A stretch of 64,000 nucleotides of DNA, from NCBI GenBank assembly GCA_024347015.1, contig AP024890.1:248001-312000 (forward strand). Reading direction: 5' to 3'. The translations under genes were made by a program, and so were the position numbers. The notes beneath the pieces were generated by a model. That model was given only the letters and a program-made list of their open reading frames with translations, was not told where the DNA came from and searched no databases. The DNA is from Vibrio pectenicida. Lineage in GTDB: Bacteria > Pseudomonadota > Gammaproteobacteria > Enterobacterales > Vibrionaceae. This document shows positions 24,525-33,372 of this stretch, piece after piece (positions within the stretch are counted from its first letter, which is position 1; each line of letters opens with the position of its first letter).

Positions 24525-26105
24525 ATGTACAAGAAGCTTATAAGTTGTTGTATTGCATCAACTCTATCAGTTATCTCAACGTCAGGGCTTGCACAACAAG
24601 GCGAGGTAAAATCCACTGCTACCGAAAGTCAAAACCTTGCACCTTTACTAACAGTCGCAAGTAACAAAGGAATAAAAAATAAGTATATCGTGGTGCTAAA
24701 AAAACCAGAAATGATGTTTGAAGGCTCACAAGCGCTGGTTCATTTCACACAGCAAACAGTCGCGGGTTTAGCAAACCAGCATGCATTTTCAGCCGAGAGA
24801 ATTTACGACCATGTACTCAGTGGATTTTCAGCCACACTAACCAAAGAACAGCTAAAATCTCTTCAATCTGACCCACAGGTTGACTTCATCGAGCAAGACC
24901 AAATTGTTTCTCTCGATCCTATTTTGTCAGATGAAGGAACCCAAACAAACGCAGTGTGGGGCTTAGACCGAGTTGATCAACGTAACTTACCTCTAAGCGG
25001 CAGCTACAACTATAACTTTGATGGTACAGGTGTCACGGCATATGTAATTGATACCGGTGTAACCAACACCCATATTGAATTTGGTGGTCGTTCCAGATCT
25101 GGCTATGATTTTGTCGACAATGATAACGATTCAACCGACTGTAATGGGCACGGTACCCACGTTGCAGGAACCATAGGTGGAAATCAATACGGTGTTGCAA
25201 AAAACGTCAACATTGTTGGTGTAAGAGTATTAAGTTGTAGAGGATCGGGCTCAAATTCAGGGGTTATTGGAGGAGTCAACTGGGTTGCAGCCAATGCTTC
25301 AGGCCCTTCAGTGGCCAATATGAGCCTTGGTGGAGGTGTTTCTAGCTCATTGGATCGCGCAGTCGCAAGCGCTGTACAATCTGGCATTAGCTTCGCATTA
25401 GCTGCGGGCAACTCGAATGCCGACGCTTGTAACTCTTCACCTGCCCGTGAGCCAAGTGGTTTAACAGTCGGCTCCACAACAAGCAGTGACAGTCGCTCCA
25501 GTTTCTCGAATTGGGGAAACTGTGTTGATGTATTTGCGCCTGGCTCAAGCATCAAGTCGGCTTGGTATGATGGTGGATACAAAACCATTAGTGGTACGTC
25601 AATGGCTGCACCTCATGTTGCTGGTGTGACTGCGCTCTATCTAGATGAAAACAACTCTTTATCTCCATCACAAGTCTCAGCACTAATAGCAAACAGAGCT
25701 AGCACTGGCAAGATTAATGACACTAGGGGCACGGTAAACAAACTTGTATACAGCCTCAACGATAGTGGCTGTGAGCCAGATTGTAACACTCCAACTCCAG
25801 ATGGGGAGCTTAGTAATGGAACACCTGTGAGTAATATTAGCGCGAGCCGCGGTGGGAAAAAGCAGTACTATATTGATGTCACTGCGGGTAAAACTCTCAC
25901 TATAACCACAAATGGTGGTTCCGGCGATGCTGATTTATATGTACGATTTGGTGCACAACCGACAACCGGGACGTGGGACTGCCGCCCTTATCGCTCTGGT
26001 AATAATGAGGTGTGTACTATATCCAATACACAAACTGGTCGTTACCACGTCATGCTAAATGCATATAGCACCTACAGTGGGGTGACTCTCCAAGCAAACT
26101 ACTAA
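24525..26105 (+). CDS. Secreted alkaline serine protease (proteinase K-like subtilase)
   Basis: About 526 residues. Signal peptide (ends near GLA), an I9 inhibitor propeptide (YIVVLKKPE ... FIEQDQIV), then a peptidase S8 domain with Asp176 (VIDTGV), His209 (HGTHVAGT), Asn296 (AAGNS) and Ser359 (GTSMAAPHVAG). The C-terminal PPC domain (KKQYYIDVTAG ... GSGDADLYVRFG) is removed or helps secretion in homologues. The layout equals alkaline serine exoprotease A (proA) of V. alginolyticus. It degrades proteins outside the cell. ATG 24525 follows AAGGA; an upstream in-frame ATG has no such site. Confidence 0.93.
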   Translation: MYKKLISCCIASTLSVISTSGLAQQGEVKSTATESQNLAPLLTVASNKGIKNKYIVVLKKPEMMFEGSQALVHFTQQTVAGLANQHAFSAERIYDHVLSGFSATLTKEQLKSLQSDPQVDFIEQDQIVSLDPILSDEGTQTNAVWGLDRVDQRNLPLSGSYNYNFDGTGVTAYVIDTGVTNTHIEFGGRSRSGYDFVDNDNDSTDCNGHGTHVAGTIGGNQYGVAKNVNIVGVRVLSCRGSGSNSGVIGGVNWVAANASGPSVANMSLGGGVSSSLDRAVASAVQSGISFALAAGNSNADACNSSPAREPSGLTVGSTTSSDSRSSFSNWGNCVDVFAPGSSIKSAWYDGGYKTISGTSMAAPHVAGVTALYLDENNSLSPSQVSALIANRASTGKINDTRGTVNKLVYSLNDSGCEPDCNTPTPDGELSNGTPVSNISASRGGKKQYYIDVTAGKTLTITTNGGSGDADLYVRFGAQPTTGTWDCRPYRSGNNEVCTISNTQTGRYHVMLNAYSTYSGVTLQANY

Positions 26106-26132
26106 CTTAAATAAACGTCTAACATAGAGTCA

Positions 26133-26164
26133 ATGCCAGTCAACACTTGTTGGCTGGCATCTTT
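26133..26164 (+). terminator. Terminator of the exoprotease gene
   Basis: A 12-bp stem (26133-26144 with 26149-26160, one T-G pair), the loop ACTT and a CTTTT tail. Confidence 0.85.
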
Positions 26165-26449
26165 TCATCCACCAACCCCCAAAAGCATATATTAGTGAGC
26201 GGTTCGTATATGGACCGTTTTGCTACCGATTCCCTACTCAATTTCTACTAGGCTGCTTAATAAATAATATTGATTTCAATAGCTGTTGTTAATATTAAAT
26301 TTAAATTAGAAAATAGCCACTAGTATTCATATACTTAAAGATAACAACAATTACTGACATTTAACCCACCAAGATATCAGTGATGCTATAAAATTAGATT
26401 TGCACAATACGTTAGATTTTTATGGTTGAAACAACTGTGTCACAACACC
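26165..26449. other. Promoter region of the xdh operon
   Basis: About 285 AT-rich bases. I see no clear purine riboswitch (no paired loop-loop aptamer consensus) and no long palindrome. It must hold the xdhA promoter. Confidence 0.4.
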
Positions 26450-26458
26450 GGAGGTCTC

Positions 26459-27904
26459 TTGATTACTTTCATGCTCAATCAAGAAGTCAAACAAGAACAT
26501 CAACTTTCACCCAACATGACTGTTCTTCAATACCTAAGAACACATACACGTAAAACTGGGACTAAAGAAGGATGTGGTTCTGGAGACTGCGGCGCTTGTA
26601 CCGTCGTTTTAGCTGAAGCCAAAAACAATCAGCTTGAATATCGTTCCATTAACGCATGCCTGACCTTTATTTCTTCATTACATGGAAAACAGCTCATTAC
26701 GGTAGAAGATTTGCAAGAGAGTGATAAGTTGCACCCCGTTCAGCAGGCTATGGTTGACTTTCATGGTTCTCAATGTGGTTACTGTACTCCTGGCTTTATT
26801 ATGTCGATGTTTGCACTGGTAAAGAATAAGCCTAAGTTAGACAAACAAAATATTTTGGAGTCTCTCGCCGGCAATTTATGTCGTTGCACTGGTTATCGTT
26901 CAATCGTAGATGCGGCTCTTTCCTTATCTTCTAATCAACCTTTAGTTGATCAATTTTCTTCTCTTGAGAAGACAACCATTTCCCAACTCACATCTCTCAG
27001 TAAACAACCTGCGACCCTTAAGTTTGGTAAACTCACTGCCTATTTGCCGCGCAGCATTGAAGAAATAGCTAAGGTTTACACTGTAAACCCTAAAGCCAAA
27101 TTAGTTGCGGGAGGAACAGACTTAGCATTAGAGGTAACTCAGCTTCACAAAGAAATTACAACCTTGATATGCTTACATCTTGTTGATGATATGAAGCTAT
27201 GTTGTGAGAACGGTAAAGTAATTAGTATTGGTGCCAATACCAATATTACTGATGCAGCTCCCCTACTCACACAACACTTTCCTGACTTTGGTGAGCTATT
27301 ACACCGTTTCGCTTCACCACAAATACGTAACCTAGGTACCCTTGGAGGGAATTTAGCTAATGCATCTCCAATCGGTGATATTGCTCCTCTTCTTATCGCA
27401 CTGAACGCTAAGTTAAAGCTACGATGTGGTGGGGAAAAACGAACAATACCACTTGACGATTTCTTTGTTAGTTACAAAGTCACCACACAACAAAAAAGCG
27501 AGTTCATAGAACAAATTCTCATCCCCAAGCTAAAAAGTAAAACATTGTTTCGAGCCTATAAACTCTCCAAACGTCTTGATGATGACATTTCTACAGTATG
27601 TGGCGCTTTCAATATTGAAATTAAAAACAACAAAGTCATTAATGCTCGAATAGCTTTTGGAGGTATGGCAGAAATTCCAAAACGAGCCATTCATTGTGAG
27701 AACACTCTCATTGGTAGTTCATGGGATCAGAAAACTATCGAGTCAGCAATGAAGTCAATAAGCCAAGATTTCGAACCACTGACCGACTTTCGTGCTAGCA
27801 AAGAGTACCGATCTATAGTCGCTGCCAACATGCTTCAAAGGTTATTTATTGAACAAGACTATCTTAACAATCAAATTGAAACACGAGTGACCTCTTATGT
27901 CTAA
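26459..27904 (+). CDS. xdhA: Xanthine dehydrogenase small subunit (FeS and FAD domains)
   Basis: 481 residues from a TTG start. N-terminal [2Fe-2S] ferredoxin motif (CGSGDCGACT), second FeS cluster domain (CGYCTPG ... CRCTGYR), then the FAD domain (LVAGGTDL, LGTLGGNLANASPIGD). It passes electrons from the molybdenum subunit to NAD in xanthine to urate oxidation (family knowledge). I prefer TTG 26459, which follows GGAGG (26450-26454) and gives the family-like start MITFMLNQ. An ATG at 26471 would be 16 bases from the site, and a TTG at 26426 adds an unlikely tail. Overlaps xdhB by eight bases. Confidence 0.93.
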   Translation: MITFMLNQEVKQEHQLSPNMTVLQYLRTHTRKTGTKEGCGSGDCGACTVVLAEAKNNQLEYRSINACLTFISSLHGKQLITVEDLQESDKLHPVQQAMVDFHGSQCGYCTPGFIMSMFALVKNKPKLDKQNILESLAGNLCRCTGYRSIVDAALSLSSNQPLVDQFSSLEKTTISQLTSLSKQPATLKFGKLTAYLPRSIEEIAKVYTVNPKAKLVAGGTDLALEVTQLHKEITTLICLHLVDDMKLCCENGKVISIGANTNITDAAPLLTQHFPDFGELLHRFASPQIRNLGTLGGNLANASPIGDIAPLLIALNAKLKLRCGGEKRTIPLDDFFVSYKVTTQQKSEFIEQILIPKLKSKTLFRAYKLSKRLDDDISTVCGAFNIEIKNNKVINARIAFGGMAEIPKRAIHCENTLIGSSWDQKTIESAMKSISQDFEPLTDFRASKEYRSIVAANMLQRLFIEQDYLNNQIETRVTSYV

Positions 27905-30221
27905 ATCACATCAAAAGGAGTTAACCACTGGCGTAGGCAAAAGTGTCAAACATGATAGTGCAGAAAAACAGGTTACAGGTACAGCGGTTTACGTTGATGA
28001 CTTACTTGAATACCCAAATCAATTACATGTCTATGCAAAACTCAGCACCTATGCACATGCAAAGATAACTAAGCTTGATGTTTCCCCTTGCTATGAAGTT
28101 GAAGGCGTTGAAATCGTTATAACGCACCAAAACATTCCTGGGAAATTGGATATTGGCGCTATTTTACCAGGGGACCCACTACTCAGCGACGGCTTAATTC
28201 AATACTACGGCCAGCCAATTTTTGCCGTCGCGGCCAATAGCCTCGACATAGCACGCAAGGCAGCACAAGCTGCCATTATAGAGTATCAACCTCTTCCTCC
28301 TCTACTCGATGTCAAGCAAGCTTTAGAGCAAAAACAATTTGTCACAGAAAGCCACCAGCAAAAAAGAGGCTCATCGAAGAATGCCCTAAAGCAAGCCAAG
28401 CACATCATTGAAGGTGAGTTAGGAATAGGTGGACAGGAGCACTTTTATCTAGAGACTCAAGTCAGCAGCGCAGTACCCACTGAAGATGGTGGAGTGCAGG
28501 TTTACGCTTCAACGCAAAACCCTACAGAAGTCCAACATAAAGTCGCACAAGTTCTCAACCTACCGATAAATAAAATTATCATCGAAGTACGCAGAATGGG
28601 CGGAGGTTTTGGCGGTAAAGAAACTCAGGCTGCGATTCCTGCTTGCCTAGCCGCCGTCATTGCTCATCAAACCAAACGCCCAACTAAAATGCGTCTACCC
28701 CGTATGGAAGATATGACGCTAACCGGAAAACGGCACCCTTTTTACAATCAATATAAAGTCGGATTCAATGACGCTGGTATCATTGAAGGCATTGATATTG
28801 TCCTTTCAGGAGACTGTGGCTATTCTCCAGATCTATCTAGTTCAATTGTTGACCGAGCTATGTTTCACTCTGACAATGCATACTACTTGGCGGCCGCAAC
28901 GGTTACAGGCCATCGCTGCAAAACTAATAAAGCATCAAACACTGCATTTAGAGGCTTTGGTGGGCCTCAAGGAATGATGACTATTGAACATATCATGGAT
29001 GAAATTGCTCACTACCTAGGGAAAGATCCTCTCGATATCCGCAAGGCTAATTACTATGGTGGTGAAGGGCGAAACATTACGCATTACCACCAAAAAGTAG
29101 AAGACAATTGCTTGCAAGCGATCACGTCTGAGCTTGAAAAAACCTGCGACTATCACTCTCGCCGTCAATCCATCAAGAAGTACAATAAACAAAGCCCAAT
29201 ACTTAAAAAAGGCTTGGCTATCACTCCAGTAAAATTTGGTATTTCCTTTACCGCCACTTTTCTCAATCAGGCCGGCGCACTGATTCATATTTACACCGAT
29301 GGTAGTATTCACCTTAACCATGGTGGTACGGAAATGGGACAGGGTTTGAACACCAAGGTGGCACAAATTGTTGCCGAAGAATTCCAAGTAGATATAGAAC
29401 AAATTCAAATCACAGCTACAAATACAGATAAAGTACCAAATACTTCCCCTACAGCTGCCTCTTCAGGAACCGACCTAAATGGTAAAGCTGCTCAGAACGC
29501 AGCTATAACAATAAAAAAACGCCTAACTGAGTTTGCGGTCAAACACTATCATATACCTGCACAAGACGTTGTGTTTAAAAATGGCAATGTGATAGTCGGT
29601 ACTGAAACCATAACCTTTGAAGCTTTCATTCAAGAGGCATACTTCAATCAGATATCACTTTCAAGTACTGGCTTTTATCGGACTCCAAAAATCCATTATG
29701 ACCGTGAGAAAGCACGTGGCCGACCATTCTACTATTACGCATATGGGGCTGCCTGCTCAGAAGTTATTATTGATACTTTGACGGGAGAATATAAAATTCT
29801 ACGTGTTGATATTCTTCATGATGTTGGTGCATCACTAAACCCTGCGATAGACATTGGCCAAATCGAAGGCGGCTTTATACAAGGCGTAGGCTGGCTAACC
29901 ACAGAGGAACTGAGCTGGAATGACCAAGGCCGCCTTACAACTAATGGGCCCGCGAGCTACAAAATACCGGCTATTACCGATATGCCAATTGAATTTAATA
30001 CTCAGCTTCTACAAAACCACACTAACCCTGAGGATACGGTCTTTCATTCAAAAGCTGTTGGAGAGCCACCATTTATGCTCGCTATTTCAGTCTGGAGCGC
30101 ATTAAAAGACGCAATAGCTTCTATCGCAACCAAGGGCTCATCCCCAACACTCAACACACCTGCAACACCAGAGCGTGTGTTAATGGCTATTCAGGAAGCG
30201 ACCCAAACTAAACCATCTTAG
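27897..30221 (+). CDS. xdhB: Xanthine dehydrogenase molybdenum-binding subunit
   Basis: 774 residues. Molybdopterin-binding segments are visible: RRMGGGFGGKETQ, TNKASNTAFRGFGGPQGM (the Arg-rich substrate loop), HLNHGGTEMGQGLNTKVAQ, and the C-terminal VGEPPFMLA whose Glu is the catalytic base of the family. It hydroxylates hypoxanthine and xanthine to urate. It is coupled to xdhA and followed by xdhC. No break is seen. Confidence 0.95.
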   Translation: MSKSHQKELTTGVGKSVKHDSAEKQVTGTAVYVDDLLEYPNQLHVYAKLSTYAHAKITKLDVSPCYEVEGVEIVITHQNIPGKLDIGAILPGDPLLSDGLIQYYGQPIFAVAANSLDIARKAAQAAIIEYQPLPPLLDVKQALEQKQFVTESHQQKRGSSKNALKQAKHIIEGELGIGGQEHFYLETQVSSAVPTEDGGVQVYASTQNPTEVQHKVAQVLNLPINKIIIEVRRMGGGFGGKETQAAIPACLAAVIAHQTKRPTKMRLPRMEDMTLTGKRHPFYNQYKVGFNDAGIIEGIDIVLSGDCGYSPDLSSSIVDRAMFHSDNAYYLAAATVTGHRCKTNKASNTAFRGFGGPQGMMTIEHIMDEIAHYLGKDPLDIRKANYYGGEGRNITHYHQKVEDNCLQAITSELEKTCDYHSRRQSIKKYNKQSPILKKGLAITPVKFGISFTATFLNQAGALIHIYTDGSIHLNHGGTEMGQGLNTKVAQIVAEEFQVDIEQIQITATNTDKVPNTSPTAASSGTDLNGKAAQNAAITIKKRLTEFAVKHYHIPAQDVVFKNGNVIVGTETITFEAFIQEAYFNQISLSSTGFYRTPKIHYDREKARGRPFYYYAYGAACSEVIIDTLTGEYKILRVDILHDVGASLNPAIDIGQIEGGFIQGVGWLTTEELSWNDQGRLTTNGPASYKIPAITDMPIEFNTQLLQNHTNPEDTVFHSKAVGEPPFMLAISVWSALKDAIASIATKGSSPTLNTPATPERVLMAIQEATQTKPS

Positions 30222-30250
30222 TAAAGTAGGCAGTTTCTCAGGAGAAAACC

Positions 30251-31102
30251 ATGTATAACGATAATTGGGTTCATGAGCTTGCTCAGCTAGAAAAACAGCA
30301 TCAGCCTTGTGTAATAGTCACGATTTTAGAAACACATGGATCAGTGCCAAGGGCTGCTGGCACTAAAATGCTCATCACAGGTGATCGTCTAATCGCAACT
30401 ATTGGTGGAGGACATTTAGAGCACCTTGCAACACAAATTGCACGTGAAATGCTGCTATCTGGTGAGGAATCCCCAAAACTAGAACGATTTAACCTTGGGG
30501 CGAGATTGGGTCAATGCTGTGGTGGTATGGCAACACTCAGCTTCGAGCCAATCAGATCTAACATTAAACATTTAGTCATATTTGGAGCCGGCCATGTGGC
30601 TCAGGCACTGTTACATATTGTGTCAACACTTCCATTTCAAATTACTTGGATTGACCAACGTGACAATATTTTCCCAGAATCTATCCCTACACATGTCACT
30701 AAGTTAGTCTCTGATGAACCGCTATATGAAGTTAGTAGTCAACCCCCGGGAAGTTACTACCTTGTGATGACACACAACCATCAGTTAGATTTTGAGTTAG
30801 CGAAAGCCATCTTAGACAAAGGCGATAGTACTTATTTCGGCATTATAGGTTCACAGTCAAAAAGAAAGAGATTTGATATGCGATTAGCTCAACGAGGTTA
30901 CTCACAACAGCAAATAGATACTGTTGTTTGCCCTATTGGTTTAAGTGGTATCAATGGCAAACATCCCGCAGAAATTGCAGTATCAATCGCAGGAGAATTA
31001 ATCATGCACTATCAAGGGCAGCCCATTGAACAGAAACGCTCTAAGCAGAAAATGGCTTGCAGTGACCAAGCCGAGATCTCGATAAAAGATAGAATAGCCT
31101 AA
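30251..31102 (+). CDS. xdhC: XdhC, molybdenum cofactor insertion chaperone
   Basis: 283 residues. N-terminal XdhC domain (ILETHGSVPRAAGTKMLI, GARLGQCCGGMATLSFEP) and a C-terminal Rossmann-like part (HLVIFGAGHVAQALLH, YFGIIGSQSKRKRF). XdhC binds and sulfurates Moco and inserts it into the large subunit (family knowledge). Its ATG follows AGGAG; it is 29 bases after xdhB in the same operon. Confidence 0.94.
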   Translation: MYNDNWVHELAQLEKQHQPCVIVTILETHGSVPRAAGTKMLITGDRLIATIGGGHLEHLATQIAREMLLSGEESPKLERFNLGARLGQCCGGMATLSFEPIRSNIKHLVIFGAGHVAQALLHIVSTLPFQITWIDQRDNIFPESIPTHVTKLVSDEPLYEVSSQPPGSYYLVMTHNHQLDFELAKAILDKGDSTYFGIIGSQSKRKRFDMRLAQRGYSQQQIDTVVCPIGLSGINGKHPAEIAVSIAGELIMHYQGQPIEQKRSKQKMACSDQAEISIKDRIA

Positions 31103-31133
31103 CCCCTGACTGTAAGCCAAAAAGGAAGTATAT

Positions 31134-32441
31134 ATGGCAAGTCAACGCAAAGCTTACCGCGCAAGTATTATACACAGCATCGCTGATCCAAAAGACGTTG
31201 GACTAAACAATTCTTATCAGTTCTTTGATGATGGACTGCTAGTGATTGAAAATGGCAGCATAATAGACATAGGCGAGGCTCAAACACTACTTAAAAAACA
31301 ACCAAAAGACATGCAGATTACTGAATATAAAAACAAAATAATAACTTCTGGCTTTATAGATACCCATATACACTACCCACAAACAGGAATTATCGCCTCT
31401 TATGGAGATCAATTACTTGATTGGTTAGAAAACTATACGTTTCCTGAAGAAATGCGCTTTAACGACCCCAACTACGCAAGAAGTGTTGCCAAACTCTTTT
31501 TTCATCAACTATTGAGTAACGGTACCACCACGGCTTTGGTCTTTGGTACTGTTCATAAACAATCTGTTGATATCTTTTTCGAAGAAGCACAAAAACGTCG
31601 GTTAAGAATGATCGCTGGAAAAGTTCTCATGGACCGCAATGCACCAGAAGAACTGACTGATACACCAGAATCGGGCTATCACGAGTCTAAACAATTGATT
31701 GAGAAATGGCACAATAAAGGAAGGCTTCTCTATGCTGTAACTCCTCGATTTGCTCCCACCAGCAGCCCAGAGCAATTGCAAATGGCTGGTAAGCTACTAG
31801 AAAAATATCCAGACGTTTACATGCATACGCACCTATCCGAAAACCTTAAAGAGATTGAATGGGTTAAGGAGCTATTCCCAAAGCGTGCTGGCTATCTTGA
31901 TGTCTATGATCACTATGGACTTTTGCATAAGCGCTCCGTGTTTGCACATGGTATTCACCTGTCGGATCACGAATGTCAGCGTTTGGCTGAAACAGATTCA
32001 GCAATTGCGTTTTGTCCAACATCCAACCTCTTCTTAGGCTCAGGTTTATTCAAACTATCTAAACTAGAAAGCTACAAAGTCAAAGTCGGTATGGGCACCG
32101 ATATTGGTGCTGGCACCAGTTTTTCTTTATTACAAACCATGAACGAAGCATACAAAGTAATGCAACTTCAACAAGAGAAATTACACCCCTTGAAATCTCT
32201 CTACCTAGCAACACTTGGTGGGGCGAGAGCTCTAGACCTAGAAGATAAAATTGGCAATCTTGAAGTCGGTAAAGAGGCTGATTTTGTGGTACTTGATTTA
32301 CACGCAACGCCATTACTTTCTATAAGAATGGAGCAAACCAAAACTCTAGAAGAAAAGCTCTTTGTTCTACTGACTCTTGGAGATGACCGTATCGTATTTG
32401 AAACCTACATCCTAGGTGAAAAGGCTTATGCTCTTAGCTAG
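31134..32441 (+). CDS. guaD: Guanine deaminase
   Basis: 435 residues of the amidohydrolase superfamily. Zinc ligands lie in DTHIHYPQ, THLSEN and HGIHLSD, with the catalytic Asp in MGTDIGAGTSF; DQLLDWLENYTFPEE is the guanine deaminase signature. It turns guanine into xanthine and ammonia, feeding XdhAB. The start follows AAAAGGAAG and lies 31 bases after xdhC, so it is the last gene of the rightward purine operon. Confidence 0.95.
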   Translation: MASQRKAYRASIIHSIADPKDVGLNNSYQFFDDGLLVIENGSIIDIGEAQTLLKKQPKDMQITEYKNKIITSGFIDTHIHYPQTGIIASYGDQLLDWLENYTFPEEMRFNDPNYARSVAKLFFHQLLSNGTTTALVFGTVHKQSVDIFFEEAQKRRLRMIAGKVLMDRNAPEELTDTPESGYHESKQLIEKWHNKGRLLYAVTPRFAPTSSPEQLQMAGKLLEKYPDVYMHTHLSENLKEIEWVKELFPKRAGYLDVYDHYGLLHKRSVFAHGIHLSDHECQRLAETDSAIAFCPTSNLFLGSGLFKLSKLESYKVKVGMGTDIGAGTSFSLLQTMNEAYKVMQLQQEKLHPLKSLYLATLGGARALDLEDKIGNLEVGKEADFVVLDLHATPLLSIRMEQTKTLEEKLFVLLTLGDDRIVFETYILGEKAYALS

Positions 32442-32619
32442 AGATATAAAGGTTGAAAATAGTGTGTAAAAAATACGGATACATCAAAATAAAAATCATA
32501 TTGAGAATAAATTCAATACCACTGCTTTATTTAACTACATATTATTTAATATCAATGACTTAAAAATTACATTTCGGGCATGATATATGCTTAAGTAACT
32601 GAAACTGGAGGTATTATTT

Positions 32620-33354
32620 ATGTCAGAAAATATAAGGTTACTTAATCCACAACAAGTCGCTAAATTTGATGTCGAATATATCGATAAGGCTTTATTTCGG
32701 CTTATTTGCAGTATCATTGATCAGAATATTAGCAATCCAAACCAAGCACATTTTCTAGACGTGGGAGGAGGTAATGGATTGTATGCCGACAAGCTACTTA
32801 GTCAATACCTTGGCTGCTTTGTCGATATCATAGAGCCTGATTCGAATATGAACACTAAAAATATACCTAATAGTAATAAAGTTCTTATTAATAGCGTTTA
32901 TCAACAATTCAAAGGTACCAAAGACTACGATATGATCCAGTTTAACTGGGTATTACATCACTTTATTGCATCCTCTTACAGCGAAACTCATGAAATCCAG
33001 TTGGAAGGCCTGAAATCTGCCTACAACATGCTTGGATCAGAAGGCATTGTAATTATCTTTGAAAACTTTTATGAAGGGAAAGATCACTCAAATGCACCAG
33101 GTAAGTTAATCTATCAATTAACGTCTTCTAAGCTACTCAAGCCTATGACTTCTCAAATGGGCGCCAACACCGCTGGAGTAGGCGTTTGTTTCAATTCAGA
33201 ACTTCACTGGCGAGAGCAACTAATAAAAGCGGGGTTTAATAGTGTTTTTTCTGCTCATTGCTACGATTTTGGTGATCTGAGTCCACTCAAAAAATGGATG
33301 CTTGGTATCGAAAATCAACGTGTAGGAATGTTGGTAGGTGTCAAAACTCCATAA
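32620..33354 (+). CDS. Class I SAM-dependent methyltransferase
   Basis: 244 residues. Motif I is FLDVGGGNGLYADKLL, with the acidic residue of motif II in VDIIEPD; FNWVLHHF matches the motif after strand 4. The substrate is unknown. ATG 32620 follows GGAGG. It sits between guaD and the convergent sensor kinase, 178 bases after guaD, so it may have its own promoter. A purine link is only positional. Confidence 0.85.
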   Translation: MSENIRLLNPQQVAKFDVEYIDKALFRLICSIIDQNISNPNQAHFLDVGGGNGLYADKLLSQYLGCFVDIIEPDSNMNTKNIPNSNKVLINSVYQQFKGTKDYDMIQFNWVLHHFIASSYSETHEIQLEGLKSAYNMLGSEGIVIIFENFYEGKDHSNAPGKLIYQLTSSKLLKPMTSQMGANTAGVGVCFNSELHWREQLIKAGFNSVFSAHCYDFGDLSPLKKWMLGIENQRVGMLVGVKTP

Positions 33355-33372
33355 TAGGCTAATTGACATATT

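Noticed and set aside
26165..26458. Purine riboswitch before xdhA
   Set aside because: No conserved three-way junction or loop pairing could be traced; only AT-rich promoter DNA is seen.
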